Assembly: GCF_007874125.1 (NCBI RefSeq)
Contig: NZ_CP040128.1
Span: 3,968,001-4,032,000 of the forward strand
Direction: 5' to 3'
From: Noviherbaspirillum sp. UKPF54
GTDB taxonomy: Bacteria > Pseudomonadota > Gammaproteobacteria > Burkholderiales > Burkholderiaceae_D
DNA: 64,000 bases
Shown one piece after another: positions 33,450 through 45,583 of the stretch. The notes under the pieces are model-generated. The model searched no databases, had not been told where the DNA came from, and saw only the letters and a list, made by a program, of their open reading frames with translations. The position numbers were made by a program, and so were the translations under genes. The first letter of the stretch is position 1; every line of letters starts with the position of its first letter.

Positions 33450-35390
33450 ATGACTTCCTCGATACGGACAGCGCAGGCCGGTATTCTGCGCGCGGCCGCA
33501 TGTGCACTTCTCCTTGCCGGGCTGGCCGGCTGTGGCGGGGGCGGCAGCGATGCGTCGGCGCCGGGCGGCTCATCCGCGCTGCAATCGCAACCGGACACGG
33601 CGCAGACCACGGCCGCGCCGACTACCGCCATCGGGCCGGGTGCGCAGCCGACCCTGCTGATTTCCGAAGTGGCAAGCAACTACTACAGTGACGACGTGGC
33701 ATGGTTCGAGGTCTACAATCCGGCTTCCACGCCGGCGACGCTGTCCGACTATACCCTCAACAGTTCCTACTTCGACACCGGCACCGGCGCCAGCAAGCTG
33801 ACGCCGGCGGCGTTCTCCCTGCCCGCTGCAAGCGTGCCGGCCCATGGCTACCTGGTCGTCGCGGCGAGGGTCTATGACAAGCTCAAGGACAACAGCCAGA
33901 TGGTGTACGTGCAGAACGGCACGCGGCGGCCGTACTGGAATGGCAGCGGCTCGCTGGAGCTGGTCACGCAGGGCAGGACCGCCGATTTCGTGCGTTTCGG
34001 CAGCTCCGGCGCGGCGCCGGCGACGGATGCGGCGTGGACCGGGGCGAACGTGGCGGCGCTGCCGTCCGGCCCGAACGAGCACGGCAAGTCCATCGTGCGC
34101 CCGGCGACCAAGGGCATGACAGACACCAACAGCGCCGCCGACTGGACGCTGGTGAATTTCGCCACGCCGGCCGGCATGAACGACGTGCCCGCCGGCGCGG
34201 TCGATTCCGACCATGACGGCATTCCCGACAGCGCCAAGGCGCCCGGCGGCACCTATGCGGGCATGGACCTGTACACGATGGGCGCGCGCACCGGCCGGCG
34301 CGACCTGTTCATGGAAATCGACTACATGCAGGGCAGCGATCCGGCGCTCACGCCGCGCCTCGAAGCCTTGCAAAAGGTGGTCGACGCCTTCGCCGCGAAA
34401 AACATCGCGCTGCACGTCGACACCGGCAAGCTCTACAGCGACGGTATCGACGCGCAGCGCTTCAACCTGGGCGGCGGCGAGCAGGTGGAGTTCGCCAAGT
34501 GCATCGCGCTCGACGTGGGGGCCGCCGCCGCACCCTCCGGCTGCACCTCGTTCTACGACTACAAGAGCGCGCACTTCGACGTGCGGCGCCGGCTGGTGTT
34601 CCACTACGCGCTGTTCGCCAGCTCGCAGAACCTCGACGGCAGCGCCGGCTCGTCGGGCGTGGCCGAATTGCTGGGCAATGACGTGGTCGTCACGCTCGGC
34701 GGCTACAACCTCGGCAGCGGCAGCGCGACCAGCCAGAACATGCTGATCAACCTGCAGGCCGGCACCCTGATGCACGAGTTCGGCCACAACCTCGGCCTGC
34801 GCCACGGCGGCAACGAAGACGCCAACTACAAGCCGAACCATTACAGCGTCATGAACTACATGTACCAGTTCGCCGGCTTGAGCGCGGCGCCCGACTCCGC
34901 GACCGCGGCGGAACGCTATTACCTGTCCAACGGCTTGAAGGGCAAGACCTACTGCAACCTGTCCGACAACTCGCCGTGCTCGAATAACTTCATCATCGGT
35001 TATTCCGACGGCAGCGGCGCCGACCTCAACGAGAGCAGCCTGTCGGAAGCGGCCAACATCGGACGCGGTGCCGCCGCCGGCGCTTATGCGGACTGGGACA
35101 ACAACGGCGCGTTCACCGCCGCGACCGTCGCGCGCAACCTCAATCCGCAGGACGGTTCGACCAAGAGCATACTGAAGGATTACAACGAATGGGCCAACCT
35201 GACGCTGCCGTTCGCGCGCGTCTATGCCGGCAGCAATTCCGGCGCCGCGCTCGACTCGGCCGCCGAGCAGGAACGCCCCAATCCGATGAACCAGCGCCCG
35301 CTGCACCACGTCGTCGAAGAGCCGCTGCCGGCAAGCCTGCATGCGGAGCTGCGCGACATGGGCGCAGCCTGCGACAGGCGCTGGCCATGA
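33450..35390 (+). CDS. Lipoprotein zinc metalloprotease with lamin-tail-like domain
   Basis: 646 residues. A signal peptide with lipobox 'LAGC' (Cys28) is followed by a low-complexity linker. An LTD-like beta domain follows (about 68-200, 'LLISEVASNYYSDDVAWFEVYNPASTPATLSDYTL'). The C-terminal catalytic part has 'HEFGHNLGLRH' near residue 441, the metzincin HExxHxxGxxH zinc site, and the Met-turn candidate 'YSVMNYMY' about 20 residues later. Anchored to the outer membrane; probably degrades or processes external proteins. The next gene starts in its stop codon and is likely a partner. Confidence 0.85.
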   Translation: MTSSIRTAQAGILRAAACALLLAGLAGCGGGGSDASAPGGSSALQSQPDTAQTTAAPTTAIGPGAQPTLLISEVASNYYSDDVAWFEVYNPASTPATLSDYTLNSSYFDTGTGASKLTPAAFSLPAASVPAHGYLVVAARVYDKLKDNSQMVYVQNGTRRPYWNGSGSLELVTQGRTADFVRFGSSGAAPATDAAWTGANVAALPSGPNEHGKSIVRPATKGMTDTNSAADWTLVNFATPAGMNDVPAGAVDSDHDGIPDSAKAPGGTYAGMDLYTMGARTGRRDLFMEIDYMQGSDPALTPRLEALQKVVDAFAAKNIALHVDTGKLYSDGIDAQRFNLGGGEQVEFAKCIALDVGAAAAPSGCTSFYDYKSAHFDVRRRLVFHYALFASSQNLDGSAGSSGVAELLGNDVVVTLGGYNLGSGSATSQNMLINLQAGTLMHEFGHNLGLRHGGNEDANYKPNHYSVMNYMYQFAGLSAAPDSATAAERYYLSNGLKGKTYCNLSDNSPCSNNFIIGYSDGSGADLNESSLSEAANIGRGAAAGAYADWDNNGAFTAATVARNLNPQDGSTKSILKDYNEWANLTLPFARVYAGSNSGAALDSAAEQERPNPMNQRPLHHVVEEPLPASLHAELRDMGAACDRRWP

Positions 35391-35986
35391 CGCTGCGCCT
35401 GGCCTGCCTGCTGGCCTGCAGCCTCTTTATGGCGGGCCCGGCGCTGGCATTGCAGATTACGGGATTGTCGGCAGTCGAGCCGCTCGCCGCTAACGAGGTC
35501 AGGCCGACGGTGAAGGATGGGGTGCTGCGCATTGAGTTGACGCCGCAGCAGACGGTCACCGTCGCCCCCTGGCCCGCCTACCTGCCGCAGCGCTTCGGCC
35601 CGCAGTCGATCGCGGCGACGCGCCAGCCGCACCCGGCCGGCCCGATCGACCGCATTTCCCTGCGCGAGCGCGCGGACCGGACGGCATGGCTTGAAATCGG
35701 CGCCGGCGCGCCGCCGTCGTCGGCCGTCATCGGCCCGTGGCGGCTGCAGAAACCGGCGCGCGGATGGAGCGTGGCGCACGGCGGGCAGCGCATCCCTCTG
35801 CGGGCGAACGCGCCGTCGGCCGTGCGCGCCGGCGACGCGCGCTGGTGCGTCTACCTGCTCGACGAGGCCGTTCCCCAGCCGCGGCCGGGCCTGGCGACGG
35901 AACAGGAAGCGCGCGCGTCGTGGGCCGCCGTCAGGCTGGGTGCGCGCCAGCGGCGCTGTCCCGCGCCGCCCGCGGCGCCTCGATGA
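35387..35986 (+). CDS. Secreted protein of unknown function, coupled to the metalloprotease
   Basis: 199 residues; ATG overlaps the protease stop (ATGA). A Sec signal peptide covers 1-22 ('MAGPALAL'). The rest is beta-rich with no motif I recognise. One Cys pair is possible ('ARWCVYLLD', 'RRCPAPP'). The strict coupling suggests an accessory, inhibitor or substrate-recognition subunit of the protease; inference. Its 3' end overlaps the convergent ferredoxin gene by 56 bases. Confidence 0.7.
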   Translation: MTLRLACLLACSLFMAGPALALQITGLSAVEPLAANEVRPTVKDGVLRIELTPQQTVTVAPWPAYLPQRFGPQSIAATRQPHPAGPIDRISLRERADRTAWLEIGAGAPPSSAVIGPWRLQKPARGWSVAHGGQRIPLRANAPSAVRAGDARWCVYLLDEAVPQPRPGLATEQEARASWAAVRLGARQRRCPAPPAAPR

Positions 35987-36250
35987 CAAGGTCGGACTCG
36001 GCCAGCGCCACGCACGGCAGGATGAAGCCCTGCGCCTTTTCTTCCGGCAGCAAGCCCGGCCATTCGATGCGGTAGCTCACGCGCCCGCTCGCGACGCGGC
36101 ACATGCACGCGCGGCAAGTGCCGTTGCGGCAGGAGCTCGGCAGCCGCAGCCCGGCGCGCGCGGCGGCGTCGAGCAGCGTCATCCCGTGCGGCGCGTCGAA
36201 CGTCCATCCCGCCGGCTCGATGCGCACCGAGCAGCGCTCGCCTGCGCCGC

Positions 36251-36254
<4 letters not shown>
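35931..36254 (-). CDS. 2Fe-2S ferredoxin-like protein
   Basis: 107 residues from a GTG at 36254 that overlaps the DUF1294 stop (GTGA) and has GGAG at suitable distance; the open frame to 36302 lies inside DUF1294 and is less likely. The plant-type cluster motif is complete: 'SSCRNGTCRACMC' (C-x4-C-x2-C) and the fourth ligand in 'ILPCVA' about 30 residues later. Electron carrier; the partner reductase or oxygenase is not in this operon. Last gene of hydrolase, VOC, DUF1294, ferredoxin. Confidence 0.88.
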
Positions 36255-37738
<1,484 letters not shown>

Positions 37739-37799
37739 ATCGTTCCCCTCGTATCAATCCATAACGCGAAGGATTGTAGCGCGCCGGGAGTGAACCCTG

Positions 37800-39050
37800 T
37801 TAAACGTCGGGCGCGACGAACCACTCGCGCAGCTGCTCGTACACGCGCGGGCTGCCGAGCAGGTCGAGATGACCGGTCTCGTAGACGATCGACAGATGCG
37901 ACGCCGGAAACGGCAGGGTGCGCTCCGGGTCGGCATGCCGCCCGAGCGCGCTGTCGAGCGGCACCAGGCCGTCGCCGAGCAAGAGGTTGCTGATGTCCGC
38001 GGTATCCTTGCCCAGCATCGCGGCCATCGCATAGCTGCGCACGCCGGCAGGCAGCGGCACGAAGCTGCGCATGTCCTCGGTGCGCACGAAGCGGTTGCGC
38101 CCCTCCCAGTCGGCATCGAGCAGATTGCCATGCCGCAGGTCGGTGATGCCGGCACTGCGCAGCATGCCCAGGCGCGCGAACGGCGCGACATAGGGAATGG
38201 CCTGCAGGATCGTGTCGACCCAGTTGCCGATGCGCTCCAGCGGCGCGCCGTGATGCGGCGTGCCCATGCACACCAGCCGCTTCAGGCGCGGCAGCCACAC
38301 CAGATTTTCCTCGGCCGCGTAATGGCAGGCGCTGCGCGCCACCAGGCCGCCCATGCTGTGGCACACCAGCACCAGTTCTTCCACCGGCTGCGGCCATTGC
38401 TCGACGAGCTGTTCGAGCAGCGCGGCCAGCGTGCGGCCGTTGGACGACACATGCAGGCCGGTGTTGTAGTGCAGGTAAAGCGCGGTGTAGCCGAAATCGC
38501 GCTCCAGCGCCGCGCCGTGGCTGTGCCCCTGGCGCTTCCACTGCAGGTCGTTCATGCACAGCCCGTGCAGCAGCACGACGATCTTGCCGCCGGCCTGGGG
38601 AATCGCATTGCTCAATGCCGCGCGCTCGAGCTTCAAGGGCTGGCCTCCGCGCCGCATCTGCATGCGGATCGCGAGCGAATTGCCGCTCTTGAGCATGTGG
38701 TCGCCGAGGATGCCGTTCAATGCGGCCAGCACCGCCTCGCGCTGCGGCGACGAGGCGCGTTCGCCGAACAAGGGCACGAGCCGGGCCAGGGCGGCATCGG
38801 CGCCATCGCCGAGCACGCGGGTGGCGCCGCGCACGGCTCCGTAGACCAGTCCGGTGATGCCGCGCGTGCGGCGCGGCACCGGGGCGGTCTGGCGCGCCGG
38901 ATGCAGAACATTGTGATGGACGTCTTCCACCAGATCGACGATGCCGAGCGTGGCGTCGGTCGCCAGCCGCGCCAGCGCGCGCAGGTCGGCGGGACGAATA
39001 TGACTTGTCTTTTTCATGAACTTTCTGCTCATTAATTTTCTGGTAGGCAT
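37800..39050 (-). CDS. Triacylglycerol lipase / GPI-deacylase-like hydrolase
   Basis: 416 residues from the ATG at 39050 (AAAGGATC in front); ATGs at 39032 and 39017 are alternatives. After a helical N-terminal extension (about 1-145) the hydrolase core has 'VVLLHGLCMNDLQW', the nucleophile in 'VCHSMGGLVARS' (Ser near 245), 'MGTPHHGAPLE' and 'GDGLVPLDSALG' (acid). The C-terminal His is in 'ETGHLDLL'. No signal peptide, so intracellular. Possibly acts on stored or membrane lipid; substrate unknown. Confidence 0.85.
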   Translation of the reverse strand: MPTRKLMSRKFMKKTSHIRPADLRALARLATDATLGIVDLVEDVHHNVLHPARQTAPVPRRTRGITGLVYGAVRGATRVLGDGADAALARLVPLFGERASSPQREAVLAALNGILGDHMLKSGNSLAIRMQMRRGGQPLKLERAALSNAIPQAGGKIVVLLHGLCMNDLQWKRQGHSHGAALERDFGYTALYLHYNTGLHVSSNGRTLAALLEQLVEQWPQPVEELVLVCHSMGGLVARSACHYAAEENLVWLPRLKRLVCMGTPHHGAPLERIGNWVDTILQAIPYVAPFARLGMLRSAGITDLRHGNLLDADWEGRNRFVRTEDMRSFVPLPAGVRSYAMAAMLGKDTADISNLLLGDGLVPLDSALGRHADPERTLPFPASHLSIVYETGHLDLLGSPRVYEQLREWFVAPDV

Positions 39051-39270
39051 GATCCTTTGCCATGGCTCTCGCGCACCTTAGCAGAGTATGCGAGGTGCGC
39101 CGCTTGAGTTTGAACAATGGATGCACGGGCATGCTTGGCTGGCATGCGTTTTTTACTACCGGAAAAATAGTTGGAACCGCGCCTGCCTGCCTGGGTCAGA
39201 AGCCCCTGTACCGTACGCAATTTTTCCTGGTTTCAAAATTTGCAGCGGTCAATTCCTCACCGAAGACAGG

Positions 39271-39948
39271 ATGGAGACAGTGAAGAAAACTCTTGCAATG
39301 ATGGTTCTGGCAGCAGGATTGGCGGGCACGGCTTGCGCGCATGCGGACATGGGCTTGGTCGGGGAAGTCGGCACCACCGGCGTCGGCGGACACATGGTGA
39401 TTCCGCTGCGCAAGAACATGAATGCACGCCTCGGCATGAACTACCTCTCCTATTCCTACAGCGGCAGCACGCGCGACATGGATTACGACCTGTCGATGAA
39501 GGCCAGGACCTATGACGCGCTGCTCGACTGGTATCCCAGGGAGCATAGCTCGTTCCACGTGACCGGCGGCCTGGCGTACAACGGCAACAAGATCGACGCG
39601 CAGGCACGCCCGAACGGCAGCGGCAACTACACCATCAACGGCAACAGCTACAGCGCGGCGTCCGCCGGCAAGATCACCGGCCAGGTCGACTTCGGCAAGG
39701 TGGCGCCCTATCTTGGCGTGGGCTGGAGCAAGGCGGCGGAAAAGGGCTGGTCGTTTTCGAGCGACGTCGGCCTGCTGTTCCAGGGCTCGCCGCATACTTC
39801 GCTGAGCAGTTCCGGCTGTACCGCCGGCGCCGCCGCCTGCAACCAGCTGGCCGCCGACGTGGCGAAGGAAAACGCGCGCCTGTCCGACGAAGTCAGCCGC
39901 TTCAAGGTCTATCCGGTGCTGCGCATCGGCGTCAGCTATAAATTCTGA
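39271..39948 (+). CDS. Outer-membrane beta-barrel protein
   Basis: 225 residues from the ATG at 39271; a GTG at 39280 is a possible start. Signal peptide to about residue 24 ('GTACAHA'). The mature part alternates polar and non-polar residues in strands with many Tyr/Gly ('LGMNYLSYSYSG', 'VAPYLGVGWSK', 'FSSDVGLLFQG') and ends 'GVSYKF', the C-terminal Phe of BamA clients. Eight or so strands, comparable with OmpW/OmpA-like small barrels. A loop before the last strand holds a Cys pair ('SGCTAGAAACNQ') and a helical segment. Confidence 0.85.
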   Translation: METVKKTLAMMVLAAGLAGTACAHADMGLVGEVGTTGVGGHMVIPLRKNMNARLGMNYLSYSYSGSTRDMDYDLSMKARTYDALLDWYPREHSSFHVTGGLAYNGNKIDAQARPNGSGNYTINGNSYSAASAGKITGQVDFGKVAPYLGVGWSKAAEKGWSFSSDVGLLFQGSPHTSLSSSGCTAGAAACNQLAADVAKENARLSDEVSRFKVYPVLRIGVSYKF

Positions 39949-40032
39949 CGATGCGAACGATAGCTGCACCACCAATGGCAGCGGAGCCGCAATAGCGAAC
40001 CCTATGCAAGCTGTCGGAAGGCGCCGGCCTGA

Positions 40033-40506
40033 CTATTTCTCTTCCAGCAGCGAGCGCAGCATCCACGCCGTCTTTTCATGCACCTGCATGCGCTGCGTGA
40101 GCAGGTCGGCGGTCGACTCGTCGCCGGCTGCGTCGACCGCCTTGAACATCGCGCGCGCATTGCGCGCCACCGTTTCCTGGTCCGCCACCAACTGCCGGAT
40201 CATTTCCTGCGCCGCCGGCACGCCGTCCGGCTCCTGGATGCTGGTCAGCGCGGCGAACATCGAATAAGTGCCCGGCGCCGGGCTGCCGAGCGCGCGTATC
40301 CTTTCCGCGATCACATCCACCGCCTGCGCCAGCTCGGTGTATTGCGTCTCGAACATCAGGTGCAGGGTCTGGAACATCGGGCCGGTAACGTTCCAGTGGA
40401 AATTGTGCGTCTTCAGGTAGAGGGTGTAGGTGTCGGCCAGCAGGCGCGACAGGCCGTCGACGATGTCGCGGCGGTGGTGTTCGGAAATGCCGATATCGAT
40501 TTGCAT
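40033..40506 (-). CDS. dps: Dps family DNA-protecting ferritin
   Basis: 157 residues. Ferroxidase-site residues of Dps are visible: '[44 protein letters not shown]' (His, His, Asp/Glu). The fold is four-helix and the C-terminal helix ends '[15 protein letters not shown]'. Forms dodecamers that oxidise and store iron and shield DNA in stationary phase or peroxide stress. Lacks a long basic N-terminal tail, so DNA binding may be weak. No OxyR or Fur site was recognised upstream. Confidence 0.94.
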   Translation of the reverse strand: MQIDIGISEHHRRDIVDGLSRLLADTYTLYLKTHNFHWNVTGPMFQTLHLMFETQYTELAQAVDVIAERIRALGSPAPGTYSMFAALTSIQEPDGVPAAQEMIRQLVADQETVARNARAMFKAVDAAGDESTADLLTQRMQVHEKTAWMLRSLLEEK

Positions 40507-40595
40507 GTGAGAACTCCGTGTGCGTGGGGATGATCAATACGACAGCACGCATTGCGCCGCGTTCGATCGCACCGCGCGCGGTTTGACGCAGGCCC

Positions 40596-43061
<2,466 letters not shown>

Positions 43062-43327
43062 GTGCGGATTCTCGCTGTCCACTTTGGATAACCTTGTTGA
43101 TTTTTTAATGGGAATTTGGACAAGGGCAGCAAGGTTTGGTTTTATGGCTGAAACAGAAACTCGACCAGGCGCATGCAGGCGCGTTGCGCAACAGATACGA
43201 TTAGTGGGCGGCAGCGGTATTGCTCGGCGACACCTGTCTGCGCATTCGCCGAGGTTGGCGGGCGGGCTTAAGGGGCGTTATAGTGAGCGCAACACATCGA
43301 CCATACTCACCGACCAAGACCAGCGAC

Positions 43328-44149
43328 GTGCCCCCTCCTGTACTCCCTAATCACCAGTTCTGGCGCGATGAGGCGCTGCCGTTTCTAGAAGCCCGCGCCA
43401 TTCACGACGGCCGCGCCGTCTGCTATGCGCGGCATGCGCACGAAACGTTCTCGATTGGGACGGTCACTGGCGGGCAGAGCATCTATGTCAATGGCAAGGT
43501 TCGGGAACGCATTGCGGCCGGCGCCGTCGTCGTGATGAATCCGGGCGATGCCCATGCCTGCAATCCGCTCGGCCACCAACCATGGTCATATCGCATGCTC
43601 TACGTGGATGCACTCTGGCTCAATCGCCTGCAGCACGAGCTGGGCTTCAGCAAGAACCGGGGCTTGCGGGCATTTTCAACGCGCGTGACATACAGCCCCA
43701 GCCTGTACGCCGGCCTGAACCAGCTGTACGCGATATTGAACGACGAGCGCGCAGAACAGTTGCACAAGCATAGCGCTGCCATCAGCTTCTTCGCCGAAGT
43801 GCAGCGACAGCTCGACCCTGCACCCGGCGTGCCGGCCGAAGCGAACCACAAACTGGCGCGCGCCGCCGAATACATCGACGCGCATTGCACGCGCACCCTG
43901 AAGCTGGATGAAATTTGCACGGCGGCCGATCTTTCCGCGTCCTACCTGATCCGCGCATTCAAGCAGCGCTACGGCATGACGCCGCATGAATATCTGCTCA
44001 ACCGCCGCATCCAGTTCTGCCGCGCACGGCTGCGACGCGGCCAGGCGATTGCCGACCTGGCACTGGAGGCGGGGTTCGCCGACCAGGCGCATTTCCAGCG
44101 CGCATTCAAGCGGCTGGTGGCAGCCACGCCCGGCCAGTATCGGGGATAA
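43328..44149 (+). CDS. AraC family transcriptional regulator
   Basis: 273 residues from the GTG at 43328; the open frame to 43220 adds Arg-rich sequence without family features. AraC-type cupin ('FLEARAIHDGRAVCYARHAHETFSIGTVTGG...VVVMNPGDAHACNP') then the two-HTH domain ('LKLDEICTAADLSASYLIRAFKQRYGMTPHEYLLNRRIQFCRARL...IADLALEAGFADQAHFQRAFKRL'). Immediately convergent with a LysE exporter gene, the common regulator-exporter pairing of this AraC subfamily. Confidence 0.9.
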   Translation: MPPPVLPNHQFWRDEALPFLEARAIHDGRAVCYARHAHETFSIGTVTGGQSIYVNGKVRERIAAGAVVVMNPGDAHACNPLGHQPWSYRMLYVDALWLNRLQHELGFSKNRGLRAFSTRVTYSPSLYAGLNQLYAILNDERAEQLHKHSAAISFFAEVQRQLDPAPGVPAEANHKLARAAEYIDAHCTRTLKLDEICTAADLSASYLIRAFKQRYGMTPHEYLLNRRIQFCRARLRRGQAIADLALEAGFADQAHFQRAFKRLVAATPGQYRG

Positions 44150-44163
44150 GCGGGCGCGGCATC

Positions 44164-44751
44164 CTACGCCGCAAGCAGGCCGGCTGCGCTCACGGCGATG
44201 AATGCGGCCATCAGGCGGTTCAGCAAGCGGACATGCCGGGGCTCATGCAAGTATTTGCGCAGCATGCTACCGGCCAAGGCCCAGCACGCAATCGATCCGT
44301 AGCAAATCACGAAATAGATCGCCGTGAACTGCCAGACCAGCATGCGGTTTCCATCAATGGCATACGCGCCCATGCCGGCCAGCGCAGCCAGCCATGCCTT
44401 CGGATTGAGCCATTGCATCGCTGCACCGTACATGAACGAGGGGCTTTGCGCCGGCCCGCCCGCATCCAGCGTTCCGTCATCGCTCACCAGCTTGTAGGCC
44501 ATGAAGAAGAGGAAGGCGATGCCGGCCCAGCGAACCGCATCGGTCAATTGCGGCCACTGGCGCATCAGTTCGTACAAGCCCAGGCCGGTCAGCAAGAGCA
44601 GCAGCGTAAAGCCCAGCGTCGCGCCCGTCACATGCTGCATGCTGGGGCGCAAGCCGTAGCGGGCGCCGGCGCCTAGCGCAACGAGATTGACCGGGCCGGG
44701 GGAAATCGATGATGCCAGCGCAAATGCTGCCATGGAAAGAATGCCGCTCAT
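44164..44751 (-). CDS. LysE family exporter
   Basis: 195 residues, six hydrophobic helices. N-terminal 'SSISPGPVNLVALGAGARYGLR' is the LysE/RhtB signature (SPGP). It exports an amino acid or related metabolite. The AraC gene on the opposite strand ends 14 bases away. Confidence 0.92.
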   Translation of the reverse strand: MSGILSMAAFALASSISPGPVNLVALGAGARYGLRPSMQHVTGATLGFTLLLLLTGLGLYELMRQWPQLTDAVRWAGIAFLFFMAYKLVSDDGTLDAGGPAQSPSFMYGAAMQWLNPKAWLAALAGMGAYAIDGNRMLVWQFTAIYFVICYGSIACWALAGSMLRKYLHEPRHVRLLNRLMAAFIAVSAAGLLAA

Positions 44752-44930
44752 CCGTTGACCTCGCGTCCGTTATCCTGAAATACCAGCGCCGCAGCTTATC
44801 CGGGAGCGCGTGTCGCGTATTGAAGAAAATTACCCTTGCCGCAGACTGAACACTTGGCCAGAACCTGCACAAGCGCATCCAAAAGTGTTTAAATCAAGCT
44901 ACGCTGCTTTTTCCGAAGGGATGCATTGCG

Positions 44931-45359
44931 ATGGCCTTGATCCTGCCCTGCTATTACCTGGACGAACCGTTGAACGAGGAAGAACTGCACTTCGTCCGGC
45001 AGACGCTGGTCGGCCCCTGGGCCAGATTCAAGACAGGCGCCGCCGGCCTGGAGCAAAAGCGCGTGCCGGCCGTGCTGCCCGTGCCCGGCGCGCATGGCGT
45101 CTATGCGAAAAGCCGCGAGCAACGCGCCGAATGCCTGCGCGCCAACCTGCGCCATGCCGGCATCCGCGCCTATAACGGACGGCAAGTAGTGTGGGTCATG
45201 CCGCGCGACACTGAATGGGATGCCATCTTCCAGTTCGCGATACGCGAGGAAACCGGCTACGCCCCCTACGTCGCACAACGCTGGTTCCCGCAGGACGAGG
45301 CGCTGGTGCGCGGCAGCGTGCGTGTGGTCGATACCCAGATGCTGATCAGCGCGCTGTAG
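44931..45359 (+). CDS. Conserved hypothetical protein
   Basis: 142 residues. Mixed alpha/beta, no signal peptide, no membrane helix, no motif I recognise. 'GHxGD'-type or metal motifs are absent. The ATG at 44931 has AAGGG at 44917-44921. Codon use matches its neighbours, so I believe it is real. It precedes the trp attenuator by 57 bases but a strong separate promoter follows it. Confidence 0.65.
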   Translation: MALILPCYYLDEPLNEEELHFVRQTLVGPWARFKTGAAGLEQKRVPAVLPVPGAHGVYAKSREQRAECLRANLRHAGIRAYNGRQVVWVMPRDTEWDAIFQFAIREETGYAPYVAQRWFPQDEALVRGSVRVVDTQMLISAL

Positions 45360-45381
45360 CGCACTCGCGTAAAGGTGCTGC

Positions 45382-45410
45382 TTGACAAGCAGGCGCCGCG
45401 CTGCGACGAT
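45382..45410 (+). promoter_or_regulatory. Promoter of the trp leader - trpS unit
   Basis: Perfect TTGACA (45382-45387), 17-base spacer, then GACGAT (45405-45410) as a weak -10. The predicted transcription start falls at about 45416-45418, that is on the A of the leader-peptide ATG (45417), so the leader mRNA may have no 5' UTR. Confidence 0.65.
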
Positions 45411-45416
45411 AAACAC

Positions 45417-45464
45417 ATGCTGTTATTCACATCTCACCGCCGTTTGCATTGGTGGCCGCGCTAA
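45417..45464 (+). CDS. trp-type leader peptide (15 residues) with tandem Trp codons
   Basis: ATG to TAA encodes [15 protein letters not shown]. The two consecutive TGG codons (45450-45455) sit three codons before the stop, exactly at the 5' side of the first attenuator hairpin (45455-45474). Two Trp in 15 residues is far above chance. No Shine-Dalgarno is visible, consistent with leaderless translation. The peptide's role is to report charged tRNA-Trp supply by ribosome stalling. Confidence 0.85.
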   Translation: MLLFTSHRRLHWWPR

Positions 45465-45549
45465 CGAGCGCGGCTGCTGGATTGCGATGTGATTTTCCCA
45501 ACGTAATTTTCGATGAACGCCGCCTCTATCGGGCGGCGTTTTCGTTTTT
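45455..45549 (+). promoter_or_regulatory. Transcription attenuator in front of trpS
   Basis: Pause hairpin 1:2: GCCGCGC (45455-45461) with GCGCGGC (45468-45474). Terminator 3:4: AACGCCGCC (45516-45524) with GGCGGCGTT (45532-45540), then TTCGTTTTT. Alternative antiterminator 2:3: GAG-(C)-GCGGC (45466-45474) with GCCGCCTC (45519-45526). A ribosome stalled on the Trp codons covers segment 1, frees segment 2 and prevents the terminator. The terminator ends 34 bases before the trpS ATG, leaving its ribosome site free, so control is on transcription. Confidence 0.85.
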
Positions 45550-45583
45550 GCGCATCTTGGTGGAGGCCGACAAAGGAGCCTCC

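Noticed and set aside
45449..45583. N-terminal extension of trpS in the same open frame
   Set aside because: It runs through the attenuator terminator, lacks a ribosome site, and the family starts at 45584 after a strong AAAGGAG.
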